This document shows positions 6,414 through 13,288 of a DNA stretch of 32,652 nt, in pieces; positions within the stretch are counted from its first letter, which is position 1, and every line of letters begins with the position of its first letter. The translations under genes and the position numbers were made by a program. The notes beneath the pieces are model-generated. The model was not told the DNA's origin and ran no database searches. It saw nothing but the letters and a program-made list of their open reading frames with translations. The DNA comes from Deltaproteobacteria bacterium (lineage in GTDB: Bacteria > Bacillota > Desulfotomaculia > Desulfotomaculales > JAGUVT01). Where the stretch lies: the NCBI GenBank assembly GCA_020062745.1, contig JAGUVT010000047.1, positions 1 to 32,652 of the forward strand, in the 5' to 3' direction.

Positions 6414-8616
6414 TGTGAAACCTGTCAGGCAACCAGGAGAGCAGTTGTCTGGCAGAGGGGTGTTGCGTCCCAGGGCGCGGGTTCTGCGCGTCCTGGGTGA
6501 TGAACTGATTAGTAGCGATGCTGTTGCTGTTGTCGAACTTATCAAAAATGCGTATGATGCTGATGCTACGCGGGTTTTTATTCGTTTTCTCGGTCCTCTG
6601 GAAGCTGGTCATGGTGGTGTCGAGATCATAGATAACGGTCACGGCATGTCTCTTGATACCATTAAGAGAGCCTGGATGGAACCAGCCACACCTTTCAGGA
6701 AGCGTCGAACCCGTAGTGAGCAGCGTTGTCGCCGTGTTCTGGGAGAAAAAGGTATTGGACGTTTTGCGTCATCACGTCTTGCGGATATCCTGGAAATTGT
6801 GACGCGCCGTACTGGCATGGAGCGTGAGGTAAGAGTTCTTTTTGACTGGAGGCAGTTCGATAATGAAGAGAGATACCTGGATGAAGTTGAAGTTATCTGG
6901 GAGGAAACAGAGCCAACAGAGATTTGTCCCGGTGGAACCATAGAAGCCCTGTGGGAAAATGATATATGTCCTCCGCAGGAGGAGGAACTGCTTCATGGGA
7001 CTGTTATGCGTATGCGGGGCTTGCGGTCCAAGTGGGGAGAAAATCAGTTTAAAGTCCTGCGTAGTGCTCTGTCCAGGCTTGTATCGCCATTCTGGGGCAG
7101 GGATGCAGGGAGTGAAGAATTTCAGATCCGTCTGGAAGTGCCCGAGTCTTTTATAAAATTCTCTGATGTTGTTGAGCCGCCGGAGATAATAAAAAGACCG
7201 CACTATATGATTGCGGGAAATGTTGACAGGAATGGACGTTGCAGACTGGCCATCAAATTGAGGGGTGATGGAGGAGAGGAACAGATAGAGAAACAGATAG
7301 AGAAACAGCTAACGTTTCCGGAAGGTCGTAAGCCACAGTGCGGGCCTTTCTATATTGAACTGCGTGTCTGGGATCGTGATGTGGAATCCCTGAATAAACT
7401 CGCTAGCCAGTACGGTTCTTCTGTTTCTTCCATCCGTGAAGATCTGGATAATGCAGCTGGCATCAGTATTTATCGCGATGGCTTCAGAGTTCTACCATAT
7501 GGTGAGTTATATAACGACTGGCTACGTCTTGACCTGCGCAGCCGCCTTAATCCAACACTCCGGCTGGCCAATAATCAGGTGATTGGTTATGTTTTGATTT
7601 CTGCTGATTCTAACCCGCTCTTGCGCGATCAGAGCAACCGGGAAGGTCTTATTGAGGGAGCAGCCCTGGATGATCTCCGCGAGCTTGTTCAAGGGGTACT
7701 GAACGAGATTGAAGTAAGGCGGTACAGTGCGCGTCCTCATACAGGAAAATCAAAAGTACAACGTGACGGGCTGTTTTCCAGGTTAGACCTGGGTGATGTC
7801 CAGAGCTTGATAGAAAAGCGGTACCCCAAAGATACCGAACTTATTGAGATGCTGGCCAGTAAAGAGAAAGACCTGAAACATCAGGTAAAGGAGGTCCAGG
7901 AGATACTGGCTCGTTACCATCGTCTTGCTACGCTGGGACAGTTAATTGATACTGTGCTTCATGAAGGGCGAACACCTGTTGCGAAGATTGGAAATGAAGC
8001 GCAACTGGGGCTGCGGGATATTGACCGTGGGGGAACTGAGGAGAAACTTTTTCTCAGCCTCTTTCGTCAGCGGTTTGGTATGATAAAAACACAGTCCGGT
8101 GTGTTGGCAACTGTTTTTCGTCGAATAGAGCCTTTTGGCGGTCGGAAAAGAGGCAAGCCAGTTATTTCCCGCCTGGAGCAGGTAATCGCTGATGGTTTTG
8201 CTGTGCTGAATGCGAAGATTAAAAGAAGTGGGGTTCGTGTTAGCCTGCCGGAGACCAGTACGCAGGTTGCTGTGGATCCGGCGGAGATACAGGAAGTAAT
8301 CGTTAACCTCCTGCAGAACAGCCTTTACTGGTTACACCATGTTCCTGAGGAACGCCGTAAAATGGTAGTAATGGTTTCCCGGAAAGAGGCGGATGAGGTT
8401 GAAATCCTGTTCTCTGACAGTGGTCCCGGTGTTGCTCCTCAGTTTAGAGAACGTATTTTTGAACCGTACTTTTCAACCAAGCCTGATGGTATTGGACTGG
8501 GGTTAACAATTGCAGGCGAGATTGTAAAGGAATATTACAATGGAGAACTGGAACTCGTTGATGGGGGGCTACTTCCTGGTGCCACATTTAGAATAATCCT
8601 TCGCAGGAGGGTCTAA
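6388..8616 (+). CDS. Dual GHKL protein: Hsp90/MutL-like ATPase fused to histidine kinase
   Basis: A 742-aa soluble protein with two GHKL ATP-binding folds. The N-terminal one is of Hsp90/MutL/MORC type: N-box ELIKNAYDADA (50-60, Asn54), DNGHGM (82-87), GEKGIGRF (119-126). A long middle region (about 200-480) follows, then a coiled coil near 485-510. The C-terminal half is a sensor kinase: a phosphoacceptor-like helix with His525 in LHEGRTP, N-box VIVNLLQNS (637-645), DSGPG (677-681), F-box and GIGLGL (701-706). No membrane segment or PAS domain is visible, so the N-terminal ATPase is the likely sensor. ATG start with GGAGGGA upstream, inside the glycosylase gene; the response regulator starts two bases after its stop. 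Inference: an ATP-driven clamp that detects DNA state or invasion and signals by phosphotransfer. Confidence 0.85.
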   Translation: MEKGSAKTDVKPVRQPGEQLSGRGVLRPRARVLRVLGDELISSDAVAVVELIKNAYDADATRVFIRFLGPLEAGHGGVEIIDNGHGMSLDTIKRAWMEPATPFRKRRTRSEQRCRRVLGEKGIGRFASSRLADILEIVTRRTGMEREVRVLFDWRQFDNEERYLDEVEVIWEETEPTEICPGGTIEALWENDICPPQEEELLHGTVMRMRGLRSKWGENQFKVLRSALSRLVSPFWGRDAGSEEFQIRLEVPESFIKFSDVVEPPEIIKRPHYMIAGNVDRNGRCRLAIKLRGDGGEEQIEKQIEKQLTFPEGRKPQCGPFYIELRVWDRDVESLNKLASQYGSSVSSIREDLDNAAGISIYRDGFRVLPYGELYNDWLRLDLRSRLNPTLRLANNQVIGYVLISADSNPLLRDQSNREGLIEGAALDDLRELVQGVLNEIEVRRYSARPHTGKSKVQRDGLFSRLDLGDVQSLIEKRYPKDTELIEMLASKEKDLKHQVKEVQEILARYHRLATLGQLIDTVLHEGRTPVAKIGNEAQLGLRDIDRGGTEEKLFLSLFRQRFGMIKTQSGVLATVFRRIEPFGGRKRGKPVISRLEQVIADGFAVLNAKIKRSGVRVSLPETSTQVAVDPAEIQEVIVNLLQNSLYWLHHVPEERRKMVVMVSRKEADEVEILFSDSGPGVAPQFRERIFEPYFSTKPDGIGLGLTIAGEIVKEYYNGELELVDGGLLPGATFRIILRRRV
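7281..7308 (+). repeat. 12-bp tandem duplication within the dual-GHKL gene
   Basis: The 12-mer ACAGATAGAGAA occurs twice head to tail, followed by ACAG, giving QIEKQIEKQ in the protein at about 299-307. It lies in the middle region and probably arose by slippage; the frame is kept. Confidence 0.7.
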
Positions 8617-8617
8617 T

Positions 8618-9814
8618 ATGGAGGAAAGTGTTGTCTGGCAGGTACTGCTGGTTGATGATGACGAGGACTTTTGTTATCAGGCAAAAGATTTTCTGGAGGG
8701 TGAGACTGTTTCTGATTCCAGTGGCCGTTTGCAGGTCGAGACTATTAGTAGCTTTGATGATGCTATTAAGGCTATAGAAAGGTATCGTTTTGATTTGATT
8801 ATTCTGGATGTCAGACTTGGAAGCGGAAGAGTGGTTTCCTCAGAAGAGGGAGCTGGCATTCAAACTCTGGAGTCTGTTAAAAAGAGATGTTTTCTACCTG
8901 TCGTTTTTTATACCGCTGTACCTCATCTTGTCCGCGACCTGGAGAGCCCGGGGGTTCATGTGGTTGAAAAAACTCAAGGGTTGTCTTCTTTGCTTGAAAC
9001 AGTAAAAGAGGTTATTAAAAGCGGCCTTCCTCTCATCAATCGGGCGCTGATCCGACATCAGGAGAGGGTGCAGTGTAAGTATATGTGGGATTTTGTAATG
9101 AGCCGCTGGAAGGAATTCAGTACCAGTTCTGATCTCACTGCACTGGCCTATCTTCTGGCGAGACGCCTTGCACTTTCTCTCTCTGAATCAGGTATTTATG
9201 AACTTGTCAGGGATCTCGGTGGTTCTTTTGAAGATAATAGTGGTGAAGAGAAAGTTCACCCAATGCAGTATTATGTGATGCCACCATTGGAGGACAGGCA
9301 TCTCGCGGGTGACCTGTATCACGGCCAGATCGGTGAGCAAAATGGTTATTGGGTACTGCTGACTCCCACCTGCGACATATGGCAAAAGAAGGCGGAAAGG
9401 GTTTTGCTGGCCTCCTGCGATTTGCTGACGAATCAGCCAGAATACAGGGAGTGGCGTGAGGGCTTACCAGAACCGTCGAATAAGGTTAAGAAAAAATTCA
9501 TGAGGTTGCTTATCAATAATCGGGAGAGTGGTCAACCAGAACGTTACTTTTATTTGCCTGGTGTACCGTTTTTTCCAGACCTGGTTGTTGACTTTCAAAA
9601 ACTGGTTGCATGGAAATGTAACGATCTTGGTGACCTGAGGAGGCTGGCTTCACTGGACAGTCCCTTTGCCGGTGAACTTCTGGCGCGCTTTACCCGCTAC
9701 TTCGGGCGGCGTGGAGCACCTGATCTGGGTGTGGAGATGGTAATGGAACACTTGAAAAACCTGGGAACTTCTTCTTGCCCTGCTTCTGAAGTGGCTCCGG
9801 CAGGGGAAAATTAA
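8618..9814 (+). CDS. Receiver-domain protein with unrecognised C-terminal domain
   Basis: A 398-aa response regulator. Residues about 6-130 are a CheY-like receiver with the acidic pocket Asp13-15, the phosphoacceptor Asp64 in LIILDVRLG, Thr99 and Lys118. It is the natural partner of the upstream kinase. The C-terminal 260 residues have no HTH or other output domain that I know; they contain conserved-looking blocks such as WVLLTPTCDIWQKKAERVLLA (about 247-267), RYFYLPGVPFFPDLVVDF and, at the end, ARFTRYFGRRGAPDLG. The polar CD and paired basic residues could be an active site or a nucleic-acid contact, but I cannot assign it. ATG start with AGGAGGG upstream, two bases after the kinase stop. 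Last gene of the operon, facing the convergent gene at 9841. Inference: phosphorylation-controlled effector or adaptor. Confidence 0.8.
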   Translation: MEESVVWQVLLVDDDEDFCYQAKDFLEGETVSDSSGRLQVETISSFDDAIKAIERYRFDLIILDVRLGSGRVVSSEEGAGIQTLESVKKRCFLPVVFYTAVPHLVRDLESPGVHVVEKTQGLSSLLETVKEVIKSGLPLINRALIRHQERVQCKYMWDFVMSRWKEFSTSSDLTALAYLLARRLALSLSESGIYELVRDLGGSFEDNSGEEKVHPMQYYVMPPLEDRHLAGDLYHGQIGEQNGYWVLLTPTCDIWQKKAERVLLASCDLLTNQPEYREWREGLPEPSNKVKKKFMRLLINNRESGQPERYFYLPGVPFFPDLVVDFQKLVAWKCNDLGDLRRLASLDSPFAGELLARFTRYFGRRGAPDLGVEMVMEHLKNLGTSSCPASEVAPAGEN

Positions 9815-9840
9815 TTTTTGGTTCTTAAACCAGTGGTAGA

Positions 9841-10311
9841 TCACAGGCACGATAACTTAACCGTGCTTATTATTTGCCTGTCGATCTTGTATTTACCGGC
9901 GCACTGCAGAAACTCCATCTTGCGGAACAAGAGCCAGGCAGTTACCCCGAAGTAGTCGGCCAGCACCTTGCACTTGTGGAACCCTTCATCAAAAAGGCGA
10001 AGCAACTCATTGGTAGGAATGAGCCTGTCTGTCGCCCACCTCAACGCCTTTTCATCTTCAGTCGTCATCTTTCTTTTCACAGAGTAGCTGGGGTAAAAAG
10101 CGAAAGCCGTCCGGCTTCCGGTAAAATGGTGGCCCAACTCCTCCGCCAGGACGCAGCGGTGGAGCTTCGGCAGTTTTTTAAGTCCGGCGTCCAGGCAGAT
10201 CAGCTTCCTGGCGGGGAGGTACATACCGTGGAGGCCTTCCTTGTGGATGCGGAGCGGCATATATATCAGTTTCAGATCTTCTGCAATAACTAATTGTAAA
10301 AGCTTTTCCAC
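9841..10311 (-). CDS. ImmA/IrrE-type metallopeptidase-like protein
   Basis: A protein of at least 156 aa like the ImmA/IrrE peptidases that cleave phage- or ICE-type repressors. The zinc motif is VLAEELGHHFTG at 54-65: Glu57 stands where HExxH enzymes have their first His, with Glu58 and His61 kept. I recall this EELGH variant in element-borne ImmA proteins, but it raises doubt about zinc binding. The GTG start at 10311 is uncertain; the frame continues upstream, protein-like (GKEIEKY), without ATG, GTG or TTG until a TAG near 10371. AGGAAAGG lies ahead of an ATT in that stretch. It lies downstream of the SpoIIM-like and XRE genes on the same strand, so it may act on the XRE repressor at 11306. 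Confidence 0.75.
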   Translation of the reverse strand: MEKLLQLVIAEDLKLIYMPLRIHKEGLHGMYLPARKLICLDAGLKKLPKLHRCVLAEELGHHFTGSRTAFAFYPSYSVKRKMTTEDEKALRWATDRLIPTNELLRLFDEGFHKCKVLADYFGVTAWLLFRKMEFLQCAGKYKIDRQIISTVKLSCL

Positions 10312-10368
10312 GTATTTTTCAATTTCCTTTCCTGCTCCTGCGGGAAGGTTTGTTTTGTATTCGAAACG

Positions 10369-11055
10369 CTACCTCATAGGCAAACTTCCACATATACTCT
10401 CAACCAGTAAAGGTGTAAACTGTATTTCCAAAAAAGCGCTTACGAAAAGAATTACCAATCCGAGTAGAAAAACCTTTAAAGCAATGGAATCAAAAACAGC
10501 AAGCTCATCTAACTTTTTATTGAAAAGTGTGCAAAATGTGGCAAGCGGAAAAGATAATGCAAATATTTCTGTATAACCGTGATAACCTAGAATGGCGAGG
10601 AATGCCGTTTTTAAAGCGTACCCGTTGCTTAAAAACCATCCCAAGAAGGCTGATATTAACCAGATTATTTGGTACTGTGCCAGGCACAGTACAAGCAGGG
10701 ATGTAATTAATATGAGTAAAGAAAATGGGATTGATAAAGATTTAAAAAAGAAGAAAGCAAGAAGTTTTGTACTGTCAAAAGACTCTTTTCTTATTCTGTA
10801 AAAGGCACCCAAAGCCAGGATAGACATTAAGAAAGAGACTGAAAAAATTCCTGCATTAACCAGAAACAGCGGAACAATTCCATTGCCAGTTAGTTGATAA
10901 ACAGCCTGAATTGTTTTTATCGAAGTATTTATTTCCGGAACTGTGAAGGTTTGCTGAAAAAGCCATGCGAGAAAGAAATAAGCGCCTTCGATTGCGATAG
11001 AGTAAAATAGGATTTTTGGCAAGGCTGCTTTTGTTGTTCTCGTCGAGTTTGCCAT
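10369..11055 (-). CDS. SpoIIM-like multi-pass membrane protein
   Basis: A 228-aa protein with about five or six hydrophobic segments. The C-terminal part (LSNGYALKTAFLAILGYHGYTEIFALSFP, later FVSAFLEIQFTP) resembles the SpoIIM/DUF95 family, where a NG-rich helix, a gly/glu-containing helix and a closing A-x-I/L-E-x-x-x-TP block are typical. The match is by eye and distant. In sporulation SpoIIM belongs to the peptidoglycan-remodelling engulfment complex; on a mobile element such proteins are of unknown use. The start ATG at 11055 lies at a reasonable hydrophilic N-terminus. It is flanked by the XRE regulator upstream and ImmA-like gene downstream on the same strand. The AT-rich composition differs from the GC-rich conjugation genes. 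Confidence 0.55.
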   Translation of the reverse strand: MANSTRTTKAALPKILFYSIAIEGAYFFLAWLFQQTFTVPEINTSIKTIQAVYQLTGNGIVPLFLVNAGIFSVSFLMSILALGAFYRIRKESFDSTKLLAFFFFKSLSIPFSLLILITSLLVLCLAQYQIIWLISAFLGWFLSNGYALKTAFLAILGYHGYTEIFALSFPLATFCTLFNKKLDELAVFDSIALKVFLLGLVILFVSAFLEIQFTPLLVESICGSLPMR

Positions 11056-11109
11056 GTGTACCTCCGGCCCAGGACAAGTATGATTTTTAATGAAAGGCGG
11101 TAATGATCC

Positions 11110-11280
11110 TTGGAAACCTTGAAAAGAAATATTTTTAAAAAGATATTTATAGTATTGCTCCTTGCCATAGGGGTGTTATATATTCACATGAGTTTGAAAA
11201 ATCCCTGCTTATTTGCGCCTTGCCCGTATGCACTCATGGAATACATTAATAAGCATCCCGAGCTTTTTAAACTAAACTGA
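11110..11280 (+). CDS. Small membrane-anchored protein, 56 aa (TTG start)
   Basis: A short frame reads from TTG at 11110, with AAGGCGG about nine bases upstream, to TGA at 11278-11280; a second TTG at 11119 is possible. The product has a basic N-terminus (KRNIFKKIF), a single hydrophobic helix (IVLLLAIGVLYI) and a polar tail containing PC-x4-PCPY. This classic positive-inside layout argues that the frame is real. It is on the opposite strand to both neighbours, in the gap between the SpoIIM-like and XRE genes. I do not recognise the family. A chance frame in AT-rich DNA is the alternative. Confidence 0.45.
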   Translation: METLKRNIFKKIFIVLLLAIGVLYIHMSLKNPCLFAPCPYALMEYINKHPELFKLN

Positions 11281-11305
11281 CAACGAATGCTGCAATCTCT
11301 CATAG

Positions 11306-11986
11306 TTAAAGGTCTGTGCCTTTTTCCTCCTCAAGGTACTTTTCGAGCATCTCATTGAGCTTGATCGAAACTTTCAGGAGGGCTTCCAGTCCGGGCGTCA
11401 GCACCAGCGGATCCCCTTCGTTATGTGCAGCCACCGGCATGTTGCGGAGATCGATTTCCTCCTCCGTCTCAAAGTCCGGATGAGCATCGATGTACCTGAG
11501 GAACCCTTCCTTTTGCTCCGGGGTGAGAGGTCTGCCTTTTACCGTGAGTTCGATGATGTCGTCTTCAACAAGTTTTTTAAGGTTGCTTAAGTCAATGTCG
11601 CTGTCATGGGAAGGCGGGCCTGCTTTCGAAGCATCCCGCTCTTCTTTTCCGGTCATCCCGGTTTCTTTCAGTCTGTTGAACTCCGCCAACTCGTCCACGG
11701 TTCTCTGCACAAGTTCCAGTTGGTGTGGGACGAGCCGACGAGCCGATTCGACCAGGCGGCGTATTCCCGGCGGCGTTACCTTAGTTTCGGCGTTTTCGGC
11801 AAAAAACTCGGAAAGAGTGATGCCCAGGGCGGAGCAGATGCGTTGCAGTAAGCTTATAGACAGGCTAGAATTGCCGGTTTCAATTTTTGTTATGTGAGAT
11901 TGGCTGGTTCCTGTTATATTTGCAAGATTTGTTGTGGATAAACCTGCTTTTGTTCGTAAGATTTTTATTTTTTGGCCGATATCCAA
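11306..11986 (-). CDS. XRE-family repressor (CI/SinR-like) of the element
   Basis: A 226-aa regulator. The N-terminal HTH (about 4-60: KIKILRTKAGLSTTNLANITGTSQSHITKIE blocks) is of Cro/C1 type. The remaining 160 residues are charged, partly helical, with no known enzyme motif, and could be the oligomerisation or ImmA-cleavage part. Translation starts at TTG 11986 with a GGGGG run about 11 bases upstream. It is divergent from the Cro-like gene at 12185, and three copies of a 17-bp palindrome lie between the two, as in a phage or ICE immunity region. The operator at 12009 lies just upstream of this gene, consistent with autoregulation. The ImmA-like protein two genes downstream is the likely antirepressor. 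Confidence 0.8.
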   Translation of the reverse strand: MDIGQKIKILRTKAGLSTTNLANITGTSQSHITKIETGNSSLSISLLQRICSALGITLSEFFAENAETKVTPPGIRRLVESARRLVPHQLELVQRTVDELAEFNRLKETGMTGKEERDASKAGPPSHDSDIDLSNLKKLVEDDIIELTVKGRPLTPEQKEGFLRYIDAHPDFETEEEIDLRNMPVAAHNEGDPLVLTPGLEALLKVSIKLNEMLEKYLEEEKGTDL

Positions 11987-12008
11987 GGTAATTATGCCCC
12001 CAAAATAT

Positions 12009-12025
12009 TATGGCTGACAGCCATA
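12009..12025. promoter_or_regulatory. Operator 1, 17-bp palindrome
   Basis: TATGGCT-GAC-AGCCATA: a perfect 7-bp inverted repeat with a 3-bp centre; the symmetry extends to 11-bp arms at 12006-12028. It sits 23 bases upstream of the XRE start and overlaps a possible minus-strand -10 element. Confidence 0.75.
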
Positions 12026-12104
12026 ATAATCTTGTATATAGAATAATTGAAAAAAGCTGAAAATGCAAGGATAAAGGCTTAAAAACAAGAAAAAAGAATG
12101 TATC

Positions 12105-12121
12105 TATGATTATTTACCATA
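12105..12121. promoter_or_regulatory. Operator 2, 17-bp imperfect palindrome
   Basis: TATGATT-ATT-TACCATA has the same 7-3-7 geometry and outer half-site bases as the 12009 operator, with weaker inner bases. It ends nine bases before the -35 of the Cro-like gene promoter. Confidence 0.55.
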
Positions 12122-12129
12122 ATTTACGA

Positions 12130-12158
12130 TTGAAACTTATGGGCAAAAGCCATACAAT
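12130..12158 (+). promoter_or_regulatory. Promoter of the Cro-like gene with an operator in its spacer
   Basis: TTGAAA (12130-12135) and TACAAT (12153-12158) are separated by 17 bases. Operator 3 occupies almost the whole spacer, so bound repressor would exclude RNA polymerase. Confidence 0.65.
12138..12154. promoter_or_regulatory. Operator 3, 17-bp palindrome
   Basis: TATGGGC-AAA-AGCCATA shares the 7-3-7 layout and 12 of the 14 half-site bases of operator 1. Its start is 33 bp from that of operator 2, about three helical turns, so both would be bound on the same face. Confidence 0.7.
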
Positions 12159-12184
12159 AAAGTTTGAAGTAAAGGATGATAACC

Positions 12185-12388
12185 ATGAAAATACTTCTTA
12201 AACCTATTCGCAAGGCAAAGAGAATGACGCAAGTTGAATTAGCGCTGAAGAGCGGTACTGATCAAACTCATATTAGTAAACTGGAAAACCACAAGTCGAA
12301 TGCTTCGTTAAGCACATTAGAACGTCTTGCCGCCGCCCTCGGCGTTCCCGTGGCGGCCCTGCTTGATGGAGATCAGGGAACAACTTAA
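12185..12388 (+). CDS. Small Cro-like XRE regulator, 67 aa
   Basis: Almost the whole protein is a Cro/C1-type helix-turn-helix (IRKAKRMTQVELALKSG, then QTHISKLENHKSNASLSTLERLAAAL). I take ATG 12185 as the start because AAAGGATGA lies just upstream; the ATG at 12176 falls inside that ribosome site. It is divergent from the long XRE repressor and has its own repressible promoter. By its size and place it may act as the Cro partner of a bistable switch, or as an excisionase/transfer activator regulator. No C-terminal effector domain exists. Confidence 0.75.
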   Translation: MKILLKPIRKAKRMTQVELALKSGTDQTHISKLENHKSNASLSTLERLAAALGVPVAALLDGDQGTT

Positions 12389-12532
12389 CATACTTCAACA
12401 CCCGGCAGGAAATACCTGCCAAACAGTAGTTCTGATTCGAAAACTTACCTTGTGAGAACCCGGCGGTTAGCCCCGGGTGAGATACATCAGTATACTCCGT
12501 AAAAAAAACCGGAACAAACCGGCGGTGTATAT

Positions 12533-13216
12533 ATGGATTCGTATTGCCCAGGCAAGAAAACTGTTGATCTTTTTTGCCGCAATTTACCAGGCAACCGGCG
12601 ACTGCAGTTAAAAAACGGCAGCCGGCGTCTGAAAAACGGCGAACTGATGCTGCTTACGGCAAAGGCCCTTATGATTTTCCATAACGTACCACCCGGCGAA
12701 CTGATAACTCTAACGGGCGTCGACAGGAGCACCTTCCACCGCACCGTAAAAAAGCTGAAAACCACCCTCCAAGACTCCCTGATCATACCCGGCCTGGGTG
12801 AAAAAGAAACAGCCGCCCTCCGGGAAATATTCTCCGCCGAAGAAAATAAACGGGAGAAAGAACAGATCAGGAGAAAAAGAGAAGGAGACCTGCGGCAATC
12901 GTGGAAAACAAGCGAACACGACCTGCACCTGGAAACCTACCTCCGCCTGCAGGCAAAAAGAATTCCCCGCCGGCTTTCCATCTCACGCACCGCTCTGGCC
13001 GAGTGGTGCAGGCAGCACTACGACCACGCCGCCGGCCGCCTGGCGCTGCCGCAGGGCTTAAGACCGCCTTCCGACCTGCCGCGGCGGTACCCGCATCCGC
13101 AACTGGTGATCCTGCCGGAGACCCCCGCGCCGGAGCCGGAAGCAGCCACACTGCTGGCGAAAATAACTGGTACCGCAGCAGGGCGCAGAAGAATAAGCTA
13201 CCTGCGGATGTTTTAA
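12533..13216 (+). CDS. Hypothetical HTH-containing protein, 227 aa
   Basis: Residues about 37-80 look like a helix-turn-helix (LLTAKALMIFHNVPPGELITLTGVDRSTFHRTVKKL split over two helices), so DNA binding is plausible. The rest is highly charged: a basic helix at about 105-125 (many K, R and E), a possible coiled coil, and a Pro-rich, Arg-rich tail. I do not recognise the family. ATG at 12533 follows GGCGGTG, a modest ribosome site. It lies between the immunity region and the exported-protein genes; the 144-bp gap before it contains only a GGCAGG/CCTGCC hairpin without a T-run. Confidence 0.55.
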   Translation: MDSYCPGKKTVDLFCRNLPGNRRLQLKNGSRRLKNGELMLLTAKALMIFHNVPPGELITLTGVDRSTFHRTVKKLKTTLQDSLIIPGLGEKETAALREIFSAEENKREKEQIRRKREGDLRQSWKTSEHDLHLETYLRLQAKRIPRRLSISRTALAEWCRQHYDHAAGRLALPQGLRPPSDLPRRYPHPQLVILPETPAPEPEAATLLAKITGTAAGRRRISYLRMF

Positions 13217-13225
13217 AACTAAAAA

Positions 13226-13249
13226 AGCCGTATTTTCCCCTGTACGGCT
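13226..13249 (-). terminator. Hairpin reading as a minus-strand terminator
   Basis: AGCCGTA/TACGGCT forms a 7-bp stem with a 10-base loop. On the plus strand no T-run follows, but on the minus strand the stem runs straight into TTTTTT. No minus-strand gene upstream of it is evident, so it may end antisense transcription, or act in the leader of the gene at 13289. Confidence 0.4.
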
Positions 13250-13288
13250 GAAAAATGTGGTAAAATGAACAAGGGAGGATGATCACCA

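Noticed and set aside
6388-9814. Detocs phosphorelay defence system
   Set aside because: Kinase plus receiver suggests it, but the Hsp90-like ATPase fusion, the methylase and glycosylase partners and the unfamiliar output domain do not match the DtcA/DtcB/DtcC layout known to me.
9819-9832. TGGTT/AACCA hairpin between the convergent genes as a terminator
   Set aside because: Only five base pairs, AT-rich, and followed by GTGG; too weak to call.
12402-12420. GGCAGG/CCTGCC hairpin after the Cro-like gene as a terminator
   Set aside because: Six-bp stem, but no T-run follows on either strand within the expected distance.
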